From: Breviolum minutum Mf 1.05b.01
Taxonomy: Eukaryota > Sar > Dinophyceae > Suessiales > Symbiodiniaceae
DNA length: 64,000 nt
Direction of reading: 5' to 3'
Assembly (NCBI GenBank): GCA_000507305.1
Contig: DF239928.1
Coordinates: 84,877 to 148,876, forward strand
Below the pieces are notes generated by a model. That model worked only from the letters and a program-made list of their open reading frames with translations, did no database searches and was not told where the DNA came from. The position numbers and the translations under genes were made by a program. Shown here in pieces: positions 23,015 through 34,619 of the stretch. Position 1 is the first letter of the stretch. Each line of letters begins with the position of its first letter.

Positions 23015-24806
23015 TCAGGCCTGCGATCTCATACCTGTGACAAAGGCAAATCATCTGGCAACCAGGAACTGGTAATTGATTTCCTTGTTGTGTCTTCTCT
23101 TCCTTAGGCTGAAAACCATACGGTTGGGCCTTCGACCTTAAGGGGGGAAATCGACGAATAGAGAATGTCGTGCAAGGCGGTTCGCGCATCAGCGCCTTGA
23201 TGAGTTTATTGCATATTAAATGCGAAACCCAATGCATCACAAAATCCCTTGTCAAATCGAGTTCTGGTGAGAAGGAAATATCAATAGGAGGGCCTGTGGA
23301 TACCCCCAAAGCTTGCATAAACTTTGTCACTTTTGCGGACCCTGCGTACACTTCCAAAAAGTCAAAGGTGTATGCTAAGGGCCGAGGAACACTCGCAGGC
23401 ACCTCAAACGCTTGGGACGAAATCTCTTCAAAGGCATCCAGCCTCTTCAGCAACACTTCAGCTGGGCTAAGCAGTCTGGTATAACTGCCTTTGGACTTGC
23501 ATGCCTTCCATAACACTTCGGCGACATGTGGCGGAGGCGTGGTTACACAAATAGCCCCCATGTCACATGAGGCATCGGTAGCAAAAATCTCAGGGTGTAG
23601 GGGTGCCGAAAGCTCTGTGATCATAAGTGGAACAAGGCACCCAATCAATGTCAATTCACAAGCAACCGCTCGGCTGAGAGGTATTACCTTGGGGTGGTTG
23701 GGATCATATGCATTTATGTTCACTAGCTGAAAACTCTCTTGAAGTATCGACAGAAGCGGTCTGCGAAATCCAAGGATGGACACAAGCCCACCTACCAGGC
23801 ATAGGTGCAAACAATCTGTCGTATGCGACAAACGAGAAACTTGGAAACAAATGTGAGCGATCCCTAACCGCTTCTCTGGGGGAGAACCCAAGGTTATCAA
23901 TCTTCTGGAGAGGGCTTCAAGTGACGAGTTGACCTGGGCACCTATCACTTTTCCTGACGAAGAGCATGGAACGTCCTTATGAGGCGACCCTCCTATTTTT
24001 GCTTGGTTATACGCATCCTGTGCTCGGCTAAAGCATTTATGGGCCATACTATCAAGGGGGTCTGTTTTGATATCTTCGGTAGCCACACAAAAGAAATCGT
24101 CTATTACAAGGCCCTGACAAACACTGCGGGATCTGAGTGGCTTTTCAGCGGTTACAGTGCATTCAGGACTCAAAAGGCCCTTGGACCTCAGCAGATTGGT
24201 GTGGGCGTCGGTGGCGACGTCCACCCCTGTGTGATCTCCCTGAAGTATTGATTGAAAGGAGATCCAGCAATGATCCTCCTGTGGAGTGATCATATCTAGC
24301 ACTTCATCACTGGCCGTATGCAAAAGATCTCCATGCTTGTACCGATTGTAGGCTTTAGACGAATGGCTCAAAACAAAAGCTGCCTTGGCTTGAGTGCCTT
24401 CCAGCATGGCCAATGGTACCGGTGGCCCAATGGTGTTTCTGGCTGCTTTCTCCTGTGTGGCCATTATTTGGTGGTAAAAGTCACGACGGTCCGTGATGGA
24501 CACTATTAACCGCTGTGTCTTTGCACAAACTATTATGTCTGCCAAGTCAACTGCGGATGGTAACTTGGTGGATGGTCCATAAGGTGAAAGGCGGCACTCT
24601 CTTTCGTTTTGGGATCTTCTGTCTCCTATTTGCCTATCACAAGATGCATCTTTGTATGCATTGAAGATTCTAGTGAGCCCAGTCGCACACCGGCCTACGA
24701 TGACACCAAAGAAGATTATTGTTGTCCCATTTCCTAGCCAATTTTGCCACTTCTTCAACACTGTCACGAGTAGGGACAAGCACACTGGTTGCATGGCCAT
24801 GCTCAA
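22947..24806 (-). CDS. Reverse transcriptase plus methyltransferase-like domain
   Basis: 619-codon frame; its first 40 residues are off-frame read-through. Coding resumes with TRIFNAYKDASCDRQIGDRR, directly continuing the frame that ends at 24670. RT palm motifs: SITDRRDFYHQI (first Asp) and GLVIDDFFCVATED (the xxDD box). Near residues 455-560 a second domain shows FLEVYAGSAKVTKF, like an AdoMet-binding motif I, and EPPCTTFSIRR, like the PPC box of cytosine-5 methyltransferases. Retroelement-borne DNA methyltransferases are established in Symbiodinium. An adenine-type methylase, as in other DIRS elements, is the alternative. Confidence 0.7.
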   Translation of the reverse strand: MSMAMQPVCLSLLVTVLKKWQNWLGNGTTIIFFGVIVGRCATGLTRIFNAYKDASCDRQIGDRRSQNERECRLSPYGPSTKLPSAVDLADIIVCAKTQRLIVSITDRRDFYHQIMATQEKAARNTIGPPVPLAMLEGTQAKAAFVLSHSSKAYNRYKHGDLLHTASDEVLDMITPQEDHCWISFQSILQGDHTGVDVATDAHTNLLRSKGLLSPECTVTAEKPLRSRSVCQGLVIDDFFCVATEDIKTDPLDSMAHKCFSRAQDAYNQAKIGGSPHKDVPCSSSGKVIGAQVNSSLEALSRRLITLGSPPEKRLGIAHICFQVSRLSHTTDCLHLCLVGGLVSILGFRRPLLSILQESFQLVNINAYDPNHPKVIPLSRAVACELTLIGCLVPLMITELSAPLHPEIFATDASCDMGAICVTTPPPHVAEVLWKACKSKGSYTRLLSPAEVLLKRLDAFEEISSQAFEVPASVPRPLAYTFDFLEVYAGSAKVTKFMQALGVSTGPPIDISFSPELDLTRDFVMHWVSHLICNKLIKALMREPPCTTFSIRRFPPLRSKAQPYGFQPKEEKTQQGNQLPVPGCQMICLCHRYEIAGLIEKPHDFFVAAPSSMEDDCRPS

Positions 24807-27800
24807 ATATAGAAGGATCTCTGTAAGGCAAAATTAATGGGTCGGACAGAAACGGGGTGGCATCCCAATGCCCTGTGCCCACTATCTTCAGTCTGTCTGC
24901 TTTAAGGTTGCTGTACGGCTCAAGCTCTGGTGCTTGAGTGTTATCCTTTGGAAGTTCTACACCTGCAAAGCTCTTATCATAGGGGCTGCTGGTGCAACCC
25001 TGGATCGTTAACAAATTGTTGAGCTCGGACAACCGAGCGGAAAGCTCGGGAAAACGTCGACCAGCCTTGAGAGATAGAGCGGGGCCGTCCGACCTGACAA
25101 GAGCCCTAATCCTATGGAACAGACACTGGTGCTGCCTGTTTGGCTCTCTCTGCAACAACTCTTCACTGACATGTCGGCCACCATGATACCAAAAGTTGAG
25201 GGCCATTACAACGACATGGGTTCTGTCTCCTCCTCTTGCTGGAAGAAGGGTGTGCAGGCATCCTATCAAATGCTCCTTGACGAGGCATAGGAATCGGGAA
25301 GAAGGTCGGTGCAAGTGGGCCAACGTGACCCGACTTGGATGCAGAGATGGTTGAATTCCAAAACGCTGCAAAAGGGGTCCTGGACTTCAAGACCTCTGAC
25401 ACAAGACTACCATACCACCTTGGATACGAAATCTGGTGATGTGCAGGTGACACTTTTTCGGCTGATTTTTGTGTTGGTATTTTTGAACTATTGTGCCTAC
25501 TATTGCCTACCAACTTACCATTCCGGAATTCTGAAGGCTTGTTGACACACATGTTATTGGGACCATTAAAGACACAACCAGGATCACGATGCTTCGAACG
25601 AACCCCGGCACGATCATGCAAAGCTCTGGACGATGAGCCTAAAGCACAGGGACCAGGAGGTCCCCCCAATTCCTCATTGTTCACTTCTGAGGGGGTGCAT
25701 CCGGGGGTGCACCCTTTGGTTTCTTCGGGAACTTTGGTCGCCTCCTCGGACTTGGTGTAGACGGGACATCTGCATCTGCCTTGGGATCTGTTTTTGTTCG
25801 GCTTGGTGAATTTGATCTCCGTCTTGCGGCTGGATAACACTTCTGTTTCTTTCAAATAAGCTAGGGCTGTAGCAGCCCAGCTTGGCGGCACCAGTGGCGA
25901 GAATGGACGGTCCATCATTGCAACTGACTGAGCACGCTCCTGAAAGACTTGGTTTGGTGGGCTTTCCAGTAACGATAGTATCGATGCCACCGACCAGTTG
26001 CCGTCTAATGTCGCCTGTTCCATAGCGATTACCAGAAGGCTGAGGTACTCTTTGGTGGCTCTGAAGTCGTTCTGGGCCGCGGCGGCATCTACAGCATGGC
26101 TGGCGATCCACATCGCCATCCCCATCTCCTTGTTGTTTCGGTATCCTCCGTACCGTTCCATGTAGGAGGTCATGGAAAGGTTGGATGCACTGAGCTCCTC
26201 CTCCGTCTGAGGGATGGGTCTGGATGGCAACATCTTTTTGTGCAATTGCTGCTGCATCTGCATAAAATAATTTGATGTCCTTCCGGCTAAGTGAGCCACC
26301 AACTGAGTCAATGCCATAGACTGCTGCGATATGGCAGCAACGATTGGAGATGGAGCATCTGCTGAAATGATAGGATTCAAGTCCCCACCATCTGCATGCT
26401 CTCCTTTTGGCACATCTGCTACAGTAGGAGCCTTGGTCTTTGGAGGGGGCCCCACCAGTGCTAAGGCCTGCTTGGCCGGAGTGGCTGCAACACGAAGTCC
26501 AGTGGATAGTGCAGGCAGCCTTTGTATAGTGGGAACTTGCAACACAGGATCTCCAGCAGGAGCGGCAGAGCCCAGGTTTTGGGACTGCGCCTTGACGAAT
26601 GCCTCTTGCTGTTGTGCAATCATCTGAATCTGGGAGGCTAGGGCAGCAACTTGTTCTGCGAGAGCAGCATTGCTTGTCCGTTTGGGGTTGGCCTTTTTCA
26701 CACCCGGAGCTACCTTTAGTGTAGCCTCTTCCTCTTCTCGAGCGGAGTAAAAATGCAACCTTGAGTCAGAAACCAACTCAATCCAAGCCTTGACCTCTTC
26801 GATGATGCCAGCAATGTTGGGCAGGGAATCCGGCCTTTCCTTTAGGAAGGGCATGGTGTCCGAGGGCAACTCCACCGCATAGTCATAGAGCTCAAAAGCC
26901 CCTGCACAGCTATCGTCCACGTCCAATATCAAAAACCGACCAGAGTTCTCCAACACTGAAACCTGACCAGAGAACTCGTCTTCAACCAACATCTCGGCCT
27001 CAAAACTTCGACTGGGGTCCTAAAAGAGCACCGTCTGACGAACTCAGGCCATCCAACAAGGCCCCTGTGGCCAAGAAATTTTCGGGGATTGCAACGAGCA
27101 TCCCACCTGTACGACTGATCACTGGGATTAGGGGACAGCATGGCACTGTCTCACTTGCTAACAAGGAAGCTGGCGGCCTCCACATCACCAAGGAGGCATC
27201 TCCCTCCTTGGCAAACCTGATCATCTCTTTTTCCATTTCTGAAGCTCAGGGACGTCACACTGAGCTCCTAGACAAAACACTTGCACTTCACACAACGAAG
27301 GGAATGCTTCTGCAACTAGGTTTTTACAACCCTGTGTGAGCAAACGAAAGTCTGATCTGGTCTGAGTACGAAAGGGAGGCTTGTCACCGCAGCGTAGCAC
27401 GACCCACTGACAATCAGCGTGCCCAATCAACGGTATGCCTGGTACACGTCACCGGATGCCAACGATTTAGATGCTCTGTTACCCGCCTCGAATGCACGAC
27501 GAGTCCTAAGAACAGCACCAGGCTCCTTGGAAGAGAGTCTGGACTTGGCAAGGTGGATTACAGCTTCAGGCAACTCAGTTTCAGATGGTTCGGACACAGG
27601 ATCAGGAGGGATAACTTCCCAACCAGAAGACTCAGGAAGCTGTGACGAAGAAGCAGCACCTGAGGCAATTGTCAAGGCCTGAACAGCCTTAGTGAGATCT
27701 TGAAGGGGCAACTTCGGCTTCACTCATCCAAGTACCCAGCCAGGCGGGAACGACGAGGCTTTGAAGGAACGAAGGGAGGTGGGGCAGAAGTCCAAGGTGC

Positions 27801-28067
27801 AGGCGAAGCTGGATGGAGGAGCTGGGAATAAGCTCTCAAAAGGAAGATGGTCAGCAGAATTCCAATGAGAAGTCCAAATGCCAAACCACAGAAGAACGCC
27901 GGAAAGAACGGCACACCACAGTGGAACGGACAGGACAACCCCCAGCTCACCTCCTTAACCAACCCAGCAACAGCCAGCACCCGATCCAACATCAGCCTTG
28001 AGCAGGAAAACACATAGCCATCGTGGATAATGTCATATACAAATGCATATACAAATATATGTAACAA
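24670..28067 (-). CDS. Gag-like and leader part of the retroelement, frameshifted
   Basis: Segments in order: 28067-27720 (115 codons, one strong membrane segment around FFCGLAFGLLIGILLTIFLL), 27723-27427 (overlaps the former by ATGA), 27430-27221, 27236-27000, 26992-25163 and 25371-24670. The long frame has a helical, Gln/Ala-rich centre (ALAEQVAALASQIQMIAQQQ) and a conserved-looking EEELSASNLSMTSYMERYGG block typical of the dinoflagellate element. No CCHC knuckle is evident. Consecutive frames continue each other's sense at the junctions near 27000 and 25165-25370, so these are frameshifts in one original ORF rather than separate genes. Confidence 0.6.
27994..28036. repeat. 43-bp direct repeat, right copy
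   Basis: Exact copy of 20631-20673. It lies inside the first 75 bases of the small membrane ORF of the retroelement, so if it is a terminal repeat the ORF start must be downstream, for example the Met about 30 codons in. Confidence 0.9.
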
Positions 28068-28249
28068 TTATCATGTACATTTACTTAAATTTGTACGTCT
28101 CAAAAAAAAAACTTCATTTTCCCATGTATATCGCACAGGGTTGCTTGTCAACTCAGGACTATCTCCTCCATGGGCATTCCAGGATCTTTGGCCCAGCTCA
28201 ACAACTGAGCACGGATGCCCTTCTTGATGTCCTAGGGGTCAACATGTTG

Positions 28250-31200
28250 TCAGAGCAACTTTACCACTGCATTTTCAGTTGTCAGTGCTCCTTGATCTCC
28301 TCATCATCCTCCTTATCGATGGTGGCTTCCCTTGATCTTGAGGGTTTCGATGTGGAGTCCACATGCTCCTTGCAATTCAGCTACAAGATGCTGAGTATGC
28401 AGTAGCTTGATGGATTGCAAATGACTACAATGATTAGGATATTGATTGGAATAGATCGTATTATAGTATCACCTTCCGTTCCGTGAAATGCTTGCCAAAA
28501 CAGCTGTAGCATTCGAGACTTGCGATGACAATAATGCTGATCTACATCAGTGGACTGCTGCATCATCACTTGCCTCAACATCCTCTTCGCTCTCTTGGCT
28601 CTCCTCTTCATTCTTGTCCTTACACAGGTGCCAGCAAGTTCAGTCAAGCAACAGACTTGCTCTGCCCTTTAAGCTCCAAACAGAGGAGTCATCAGAATCA
28701 TTCTTGACGTCAGATGTAACACGATTGTACCTTTAAAGACCGGGAGGTATGAATCCATCCAGCGGAATCCAGCAAGCTGCTTTCGGGCGCACGAGTCAAA
28801 GTCCTCCTCGCCTTGCCAGGAAAAAAACCGGAGGATGAAGTGATGTCGGAAAGGGTGAAATCTTGTAGAATCTTGTGGAATCTTGTAGATGTTACATCTA
28901 TTGTCTTGAAGACCGGTGTAACAATTAGGATTCATTCCCTGAAAAATTCCCTGATTTGGCCTTCTTTTCGGATGTGCCAGCATCATGTCTTTTGATTTTG
29001 CAAAACCGTGACAGATGCTTTGCAAAAACAATCAAAAACAACCAACGAGATGACCTGCCTAAACCCACTCTGCGCTGAGCGGTTTGGCGGCGAACCTCGG
29101 CAGAACACAACTGCTCTCTACAGTCCTCTCCAAGCATCCATAAAGCCATAGTAATGACACATCCTATAGCTGACTTATGACATCTTGTAACATCTGACAT
29201 TGCATTGGGCAAAATGATGTTGACATGTCATCCGAATTCCATGAGACTTTCCAGCCTCACGCTTGTCCAGCTTGGCAGCTTGAGCACCTTTGCGTTGCTT
29301 TCCTTTCGACCTCACCGATTTCAATGGTTTGATGAACCAAGCTCTCTTGAGAATGTTTTCTGAGTTCCCCGACTCTGACATTTCGCCCCTCTACATCACT
29401 GTCCAAACTATGCCAATCTGAAATCGATTCATGTCGTCTCAACTGATGGAAAATGATAGAAGCAATTAAGATCAATTAAGGTTACTGGACGTGCTGTGTT
29501 TTGATACTTTGGTTTGGTGAAATCCGTGTCAGGGGTCTTGTCGTGATGTTCACCATGCAAAGATTTGAACTGCTTTCAGCTGAGATGGAAAAACAGGCTG
29601 TTGCATCGGAACTTGACATAGGAGCTCCAATTGCTTCTACGGTGGTGGATGCAGCATCTGTTTGCGGGCTGGACGCTGTTCTGCATTGTCAGCGGAAAAC
29701 TCCGGCTACAAAAATGCAGCCGGCAGAATTGTCAAAACCTAACTACCATGCGTATTGAACAATGCTGAGTGGCTGAAACGGGCCAAACAACATCTCAAAT
29801 TCAATCGATTCAGTACATTGAAATCTTCTTGTTCTTGGTCTTCTCGCGCATACGGCGCTTAGTTTCCTTTATAGCCTGCACCGACAGGAGCAGTTGTGTC
29901 TCTGATGTGCTAAGTACCTTGGGGGTCAAGCTCCCAGGCTCTGTCTCTTGCTGCCTTGCCTCCTCTCGTTTTTCAAGTTCTTTTTCCCGGCCTTCACGCC
30001 TTACATTTCAATTGAAAGAAATCGATTACAGAACGTTGGGTCCCAAAGTCTAACCACTTGAGATATATTATAGAAAAATATGAAGCTCCTCGGCTCCTCT
30101 CAAGCAATTCTTTTCTGAGTAGCTTGCTTGAACTTCTGGATAACATAGTCTTTGAACTCCTCTGCAACAAAAACACTGGCAGCTTTCGAAGCACGAAGGG
30201 TGTGGCCAAACAAGTTGCTTCACAAAGGCACTCTCCGTTCTCCAACTGAATCGCAGCATCTGTTCAAGAGTTTACGAATATGCTACTGAAGTTCAGGATA
30301 GCATTGGATATCTCAATGATTTGAATTTCATGTATCCGTTCCACAAAAATGCCGCAAGTCCACCAAATCTCAAACTGCCTCAATCGTTCATATTCCAAGC
30401 TGCTAAATTCAGCAAATTGAAGGTAGCCCTTTACATTGACAAAGCTGCTTATGTCGAGGTTTCTAGAAACCATCACTGATGTCACGGCGATGTATCGCTC
30501 CAGCTTTTCATTCTGCTCCCACTCGTCGTCTCTCACGGCTCTCTCTGCCTGTGGAATGGGATTTGAAACCGATAAGAGCTGCGATGAAATAAGGATGTTA
30601 AAAGTGTGGAATGTGGAAAAAGGGACAAACTCTTCGGTGCGCTATGTGTTTCGCTAGGACCACTAGGAGTTAATCTGGGCCACCATTTCGGCACGCCTCA
30701 GCGATGAGTTCGCCAATCTTCTTGATAGCGATCTTCCTGGAACAAAGAGCCGACATAACACGAGCTTTATCGCCCCGTGAACGTCTTATGACAGTGAGCT
30801 GGATTTGGTCGACCAAAGATGAAGACCAACGTTTCGTCAAATGGAAAAAAAAAATCACATCAAAGCCAGCAAGTTGATGCTGATCTCCCAAAAGCGTCAG
30901 CTATCTGCTACACGTCACATTGTTGCGCAAAGGCATGGCTTAGCTGCACGATTTCTCTTTTCGAAAATGGCAGTTGATTTTCCACTGCTGGGCTTTCGAG
31001 CGTATTATCAAGCTGAGACGAAGTCTGCTGACCTCGCCACGGGGGAAAAAAAAATACACATTGAAGTGGGCAACTGGTCGAGTCATGCATTTTTGATGCG
31101 TTTTTTTTCGTTTTTCTTCACATCAAATTAAGGTGTTCCAGGATCCCCCGCAAGCGACCGAAAATTCTCCGGCTTTGCTGATCCGATTCTTGTGAATCTC

Positions 31201-31490
31201 TCGCATCTTCAATCGAACCTGCCAGGAGACCGGAAAACGATGACGTTTTCACTGGAGTTTCTGTTTGACATTCTTTGATCCTTTGGGAAGAGTCATGGCA
31301 AGAGCTAGTAGCAGTAAGGATATGAGAGCGATGAGAAAAGCAACTGGTGACCCCGTAACCTGTCATACGGATTCACAACTTCATCTGATCCAACAAGTTG
31401 AAATGCTGCAGGCCTTCTCAGGGATCCAGTCAACTTTGTCCACCCTTCAGAAACAGCAACATCACTGAGAACTCTCTGAAGTGAGGTCAA
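28250..31490 (-). CDS. Unidentified charged multi-exon gene
   Basis: A series of minus-strand segments with strong coding character but unresolved joints: 30830-30683 (LVDQIQLTVIRRSRGDKARV, ending AAT|GGTGGC), 30536-30300 (RDDEWEQNEKLERYIAVTSV), about 30230-30115 (ASVFVAEEFKDYVIQKFKQA), about 30000-29815 (GREKELEKREEARQQETEPG, then KETKRRMREKTKNKK), 29390-29220 (Lys/Arg-rich), about 28625-28555 (DKNEEESQESEEDVEASDDA) and about 28330-28260 (EATIDKEDDEEIKEH followed by a stop). Basic coiled coil followed by an acidic tail recalls chromatin or ciliary proteins, but I recognise no family. The two 31.1-31.5 kb frames may be 5' exons. It could be more than one gene. Confidence 0.4.
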
Positions 31491-32364
31491 TGTTATCCCG
31501 TGAATTCCGAAATTTTTACAACTTAAATTGAAACAGTAACATACCTTTTGCTATCTTTTGCTGCCGTGTCAACGTCCTACATCTGGATTCTTTTATTAAT
31601 CCTGTACTCCCCATCCCCGGATCTGAGATTCCATGCTTAAAGCTCATTTGAACTCGACTGTCACTCATGTTCACAGATTGACCGCCAGGTCCCGAAGACC
31701 TTGGAGGAATGCAAGGAATGGCTTGATGAATATCATATGGTTCAATATGGCTTGATGAATTTCATGAAACCGAATTTGTAGGTGGCCTCGAAACTCGTTT
31801 CGTCAGATCCTTTTCATTGACCACCACTTTTGTACCTCGATGGGTTGCTTGCAGTCCATTCACCACTGATGAGTTGCTTTTCATGGGAGGCATACCTTGG
31901 AGTGTATTTCGTATTGATTTGAACTCCCCAAACAGCAGTTCATTATGCGTCGTTTGCCTCAAATAGCTATGTTTTGTTGCTAAGTTGACAAGGTGCGACA
32001 ATAGCATTAAGTCAAGCATTTGGCTGAGCCCTCCCACGTCGTAGACTCAAAGCCTTAGCCAGGACACAAATCTCAATCTCTTAGTCGTGAAAAACAAATC
32101 AAATTGGTGACGCTTTTTTATGAGCAGAGTTTTCGTTGCACCGTTTCTGGTCACGGACTTTGCCTTCCACGGCCTGTCGCTGTTTCAGAGCTCGAATGTC
32201 TCAAACCTAGATGCGACGATGATGGTTGTAGCCACTTCACGGTAGCGTCTGCCGTTTCACAGGAGGTCAAGTTGCGCTGCAGACGGGCCGGTGTCTTCCC
32301 CTCGCAGAAACGTTCTTTCAGTTGGCATCAACGTTGGAGGAGTTTGTATCAGTAGATGGCCATC

Positions 32365-33336
32365 TCAAACATGCTTGGCAGGGCGGTTGAAAAAATCGTC
32401 AAAGAAAGGTAGTCTTGGCAAGAAACAACAGCATGGACCGCCAAAAACATCGTGCCAGTTCTGAAGGCATGTCTTCGTAGACTTGCTGAGGTGTTTTCCT
32501 CGAGGACGTTGGGCTTGAAGACGACTGATGGTCGTCTGACCTTCACAGATTAGACGAATTTGTTGGATCAACAAGCTGAAAGTCATCAGAAATGTGACAC
32601 TCCCAAGCAGTAGCAAGAATCCAACGGCATGTAAATGTATACCAACGTACTTATGATTTATCAAGCGGTGGAGGTAAAAAGCCAATGTTGTAGATTTCAA
32701 TGGTGGCAGATGGTCAATGGCTTCATGGACATGTTTTACAATAACTTCTGAGTGATCGAAGCAATAGATGGTTGTAATCGTCAAGACATAGGCCAGGGAT
32801 GAAGCCGACCAAAACAAGAAGAGGACAAAGGCCTTTCGATTGGATCGTCCAACACAGTTGCCAATGAAAGGACAATGATGGTCCATGTTCTGAACACATC
32901 TTCTACAAATACGACAGTGGTGGCTACCAGCTGGCTTTCCTTGTTGACACCTCTGGCAGAAATCGCCCGCTGCTCCACATTCACTTGGGCCAACAAAGCC
33001 TGGATCTCTTAGCACTGCTTCAGCATAGTTCAAATTGGTATTTGCCCAAAAACAAAGGCAAAGGCACCAGTGTACGTAGAAGGATGCCTCGTTGGGGTCC
33101 AAAAACTGGGGATAGATGTACACAGCACCACAAATTGTGATCGACTGAATGGTACCTAGCACAAAGAGTACCATGAAGAAGCTCCAGAGTCGACGAACTG
33201 TGGGATGAGACACCACCTCCGTGATCATATCTAAAAAACTTGGCTGAACATCCTTTCCACACTCTGAAACTTTGTTCTCCTCCAAGTCATTCAACTCTGT
33301 GCATTTCTCAACATCAACACTCCCACGCTTTGCCAT
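32365..33336 (-). CDS. DHHC-type protein S-acyltransferase, intronless
   Basis: 323-residue membrane enzyme that transfers palmitate to Cys residues of proteins, normally on Golgi, ER or plasma membrane. The zinc-binding Cys-rich domain runs about 127-161 with CRICRRCVQNMDHHCPFIGN; the DHHC active site is at 152-155. Four hydrophobic segments lie near 50-75, 86-104, 168-193 and 236-262, and the DPGF motif at 111-114 precedes the Cys-rich domain as usual. The TTxE motif is not obvious. The short acidic N-terminus and basic C-tail ending in a CCC cluster are family-typical. One exon with a clear ATG. It stands alone between spacers of about 0.9 and 1.3 kb. Target proteins cannot be predicted. 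Confidence 0.93.
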   Translation of the reverse strand: MAKRGSVDVEKCTELNDLEENKVSECGKDVQPSFLDMITEVVSHPTVRRLWSFFMVLFVLGTIQSITICGAVYIYPQFLDPNEASFYVHWCLCLCFWANTNLNYAEAVLRDPGFVGPSECGAAGDFCQRCQQGKPAGSHHCRICRRCVQNMDHHCPFIGNCVGRSNRKAFVLFLFWSASSLAYVLTITTIYCFDHSEVIVKHVHEAIDHLPPLKSTTLAFYLHRLINHKYVGIHLHAVGFLLLLGSVTFLMTFSLLIQQIRLICEGQTTISRLQAQRPRGKHLSKSTKTCLQNWHDVFGGPCCCFLPRLPFFDDFFNRPAKHV

Positions 33337-34619
33337 GAACGCGCAAGAAACGTTGGTTGCTAGTTTTGAAGCAATCTAAGTTGCCATGGTAGCCGTAAAA
33401 CCATACAACATCATACAACTATGAGTAATGAGTATGAGCCTGTGACCTGAGTTGGAATAAATTGAAAGTCTTAGATGATTCATCCTTGCCTGGGACATGA
33501 AATATACTAAAAGTTGCGCTGAATGTCAAAGCCTTCAATGAACGCCGGTGATTCAGATCTGGCGACAAAAAACTATCGTTCAGGATCGTGGCCGCTGGCT
33601 GTTTTGCTTGTATACTTTTCGTTGGAGTAAGTGACTGAATGAAAATGGGAAAATGGCTATCGCCTGTTCGAATCTATGTGATGCTGGTGTGCAATCGATG
33701 TGCAATCGACAAGTCTCCCTGAAATCTTCCGCTGAGTTGAGTTGTCATTCTGCACACCAATACGTACTGAGAAATATCCATGTCACAGCTGCATGATTTC
33801 ATCAGATTTTGGAATAAAACTAAAGATCAGAGGTAAACTCCACTCTCCCACATAACAACTGGAATCTTCACCCAGCGGCAAAAGCATGGACAGGACGCTC
33901 TAGGAAGTTAATGAAGGTCACGCCTGCCAAACACCGCAACAAAACAGTCAACAGTTCAGCTCTGCATCGCAAAATGGCGATAAAACTCATTGGCACCTCT
34001 ACAGGCATTCATCGCCAAGGTGTCAAGATGTTAGTCTGCACACCTATATTTAGCTATGTCATGTTATTTAACTGCTACTTACTGTATGATGAGATTGATT
34101 CAATTCTAATTTTTCTAAAATGTCTGGGTCAACCTGTTGCCACTTTTGAAAGAATCTGAATACGAAATTGCCAACAAGCGAAAACAATTCCTGTACAGTG
34201 TCTCTTTAGGATGCTTCCTTCAAAACACGACCATTTGCCAAGGAATTGATTGAAGTGCCATCTCCCAAAGAGCAGAGTTTCCAGAGTGTCTTGCTTCACA
34301 AAAACATGTTTCAAGTTTACGAATATACAGCTTTTCGAGCCAACATTCGCAGCATGAGAGGTGCTCATGCTACTGCCTAACAGCCTGTCTCAAAAGCTTC
34401 GGGAACGCGTAGTTGAACTGCTTCCAAAGGACGTGAGAATTGGTGTCTCAGCAGTGTATGAAATCAAGAGTCGAGATTTGCTGCACACATGTCCGCTCCA
34501 AGACATTGCAAGTTGAGACTGTTTTTTCTCGCACATGTCCAACGGTCCAACACCAACTGTAGACCCCAGTCTGTTATCCCCCCATTTTGGGGTAGATCTA
34601 ATCACACCATCTGCCCCTC
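33337..34619. other. Spacer without a supported gene
   Basis: Short A/T-leaning ORFs only, on both strands, with no motif or phase support. It separates two intronless genes and probably holds the 3' region of the TPR gene and the promoter of the DHHC gene; no recognisable regulatory site was seen. Confidence 0.5.

Larger units (their letters stand above)
20863..28067 (-). mobile_element. DIRS-like tyrosine-recombinase retroelement, decayed
   Basis: Reading the minus strand 5' to 3': a small membrane-segment ORF (28067-27720), a gag-like region broken by frameshifts (27723-25163), a reverse-transcriptase region (25371-24670, continued at 24806 to about 23480), a methyltransferase-like domain (about 23440-23080), RNase H (23014-22244) and a tyrosine recombinase (22293-20863). 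The order and the YR in place of a DDE integrase point to a DIRS-type element; similar elements are abundant in dinoflagellate genomes. At least five frame changes are needed to read it through, so it is a dead copy. A 43-bp direct repeat occurs at both sides (20631 and 27994). Insertion is on the same strand as the neighbouring genes. Confidence 0.85.
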
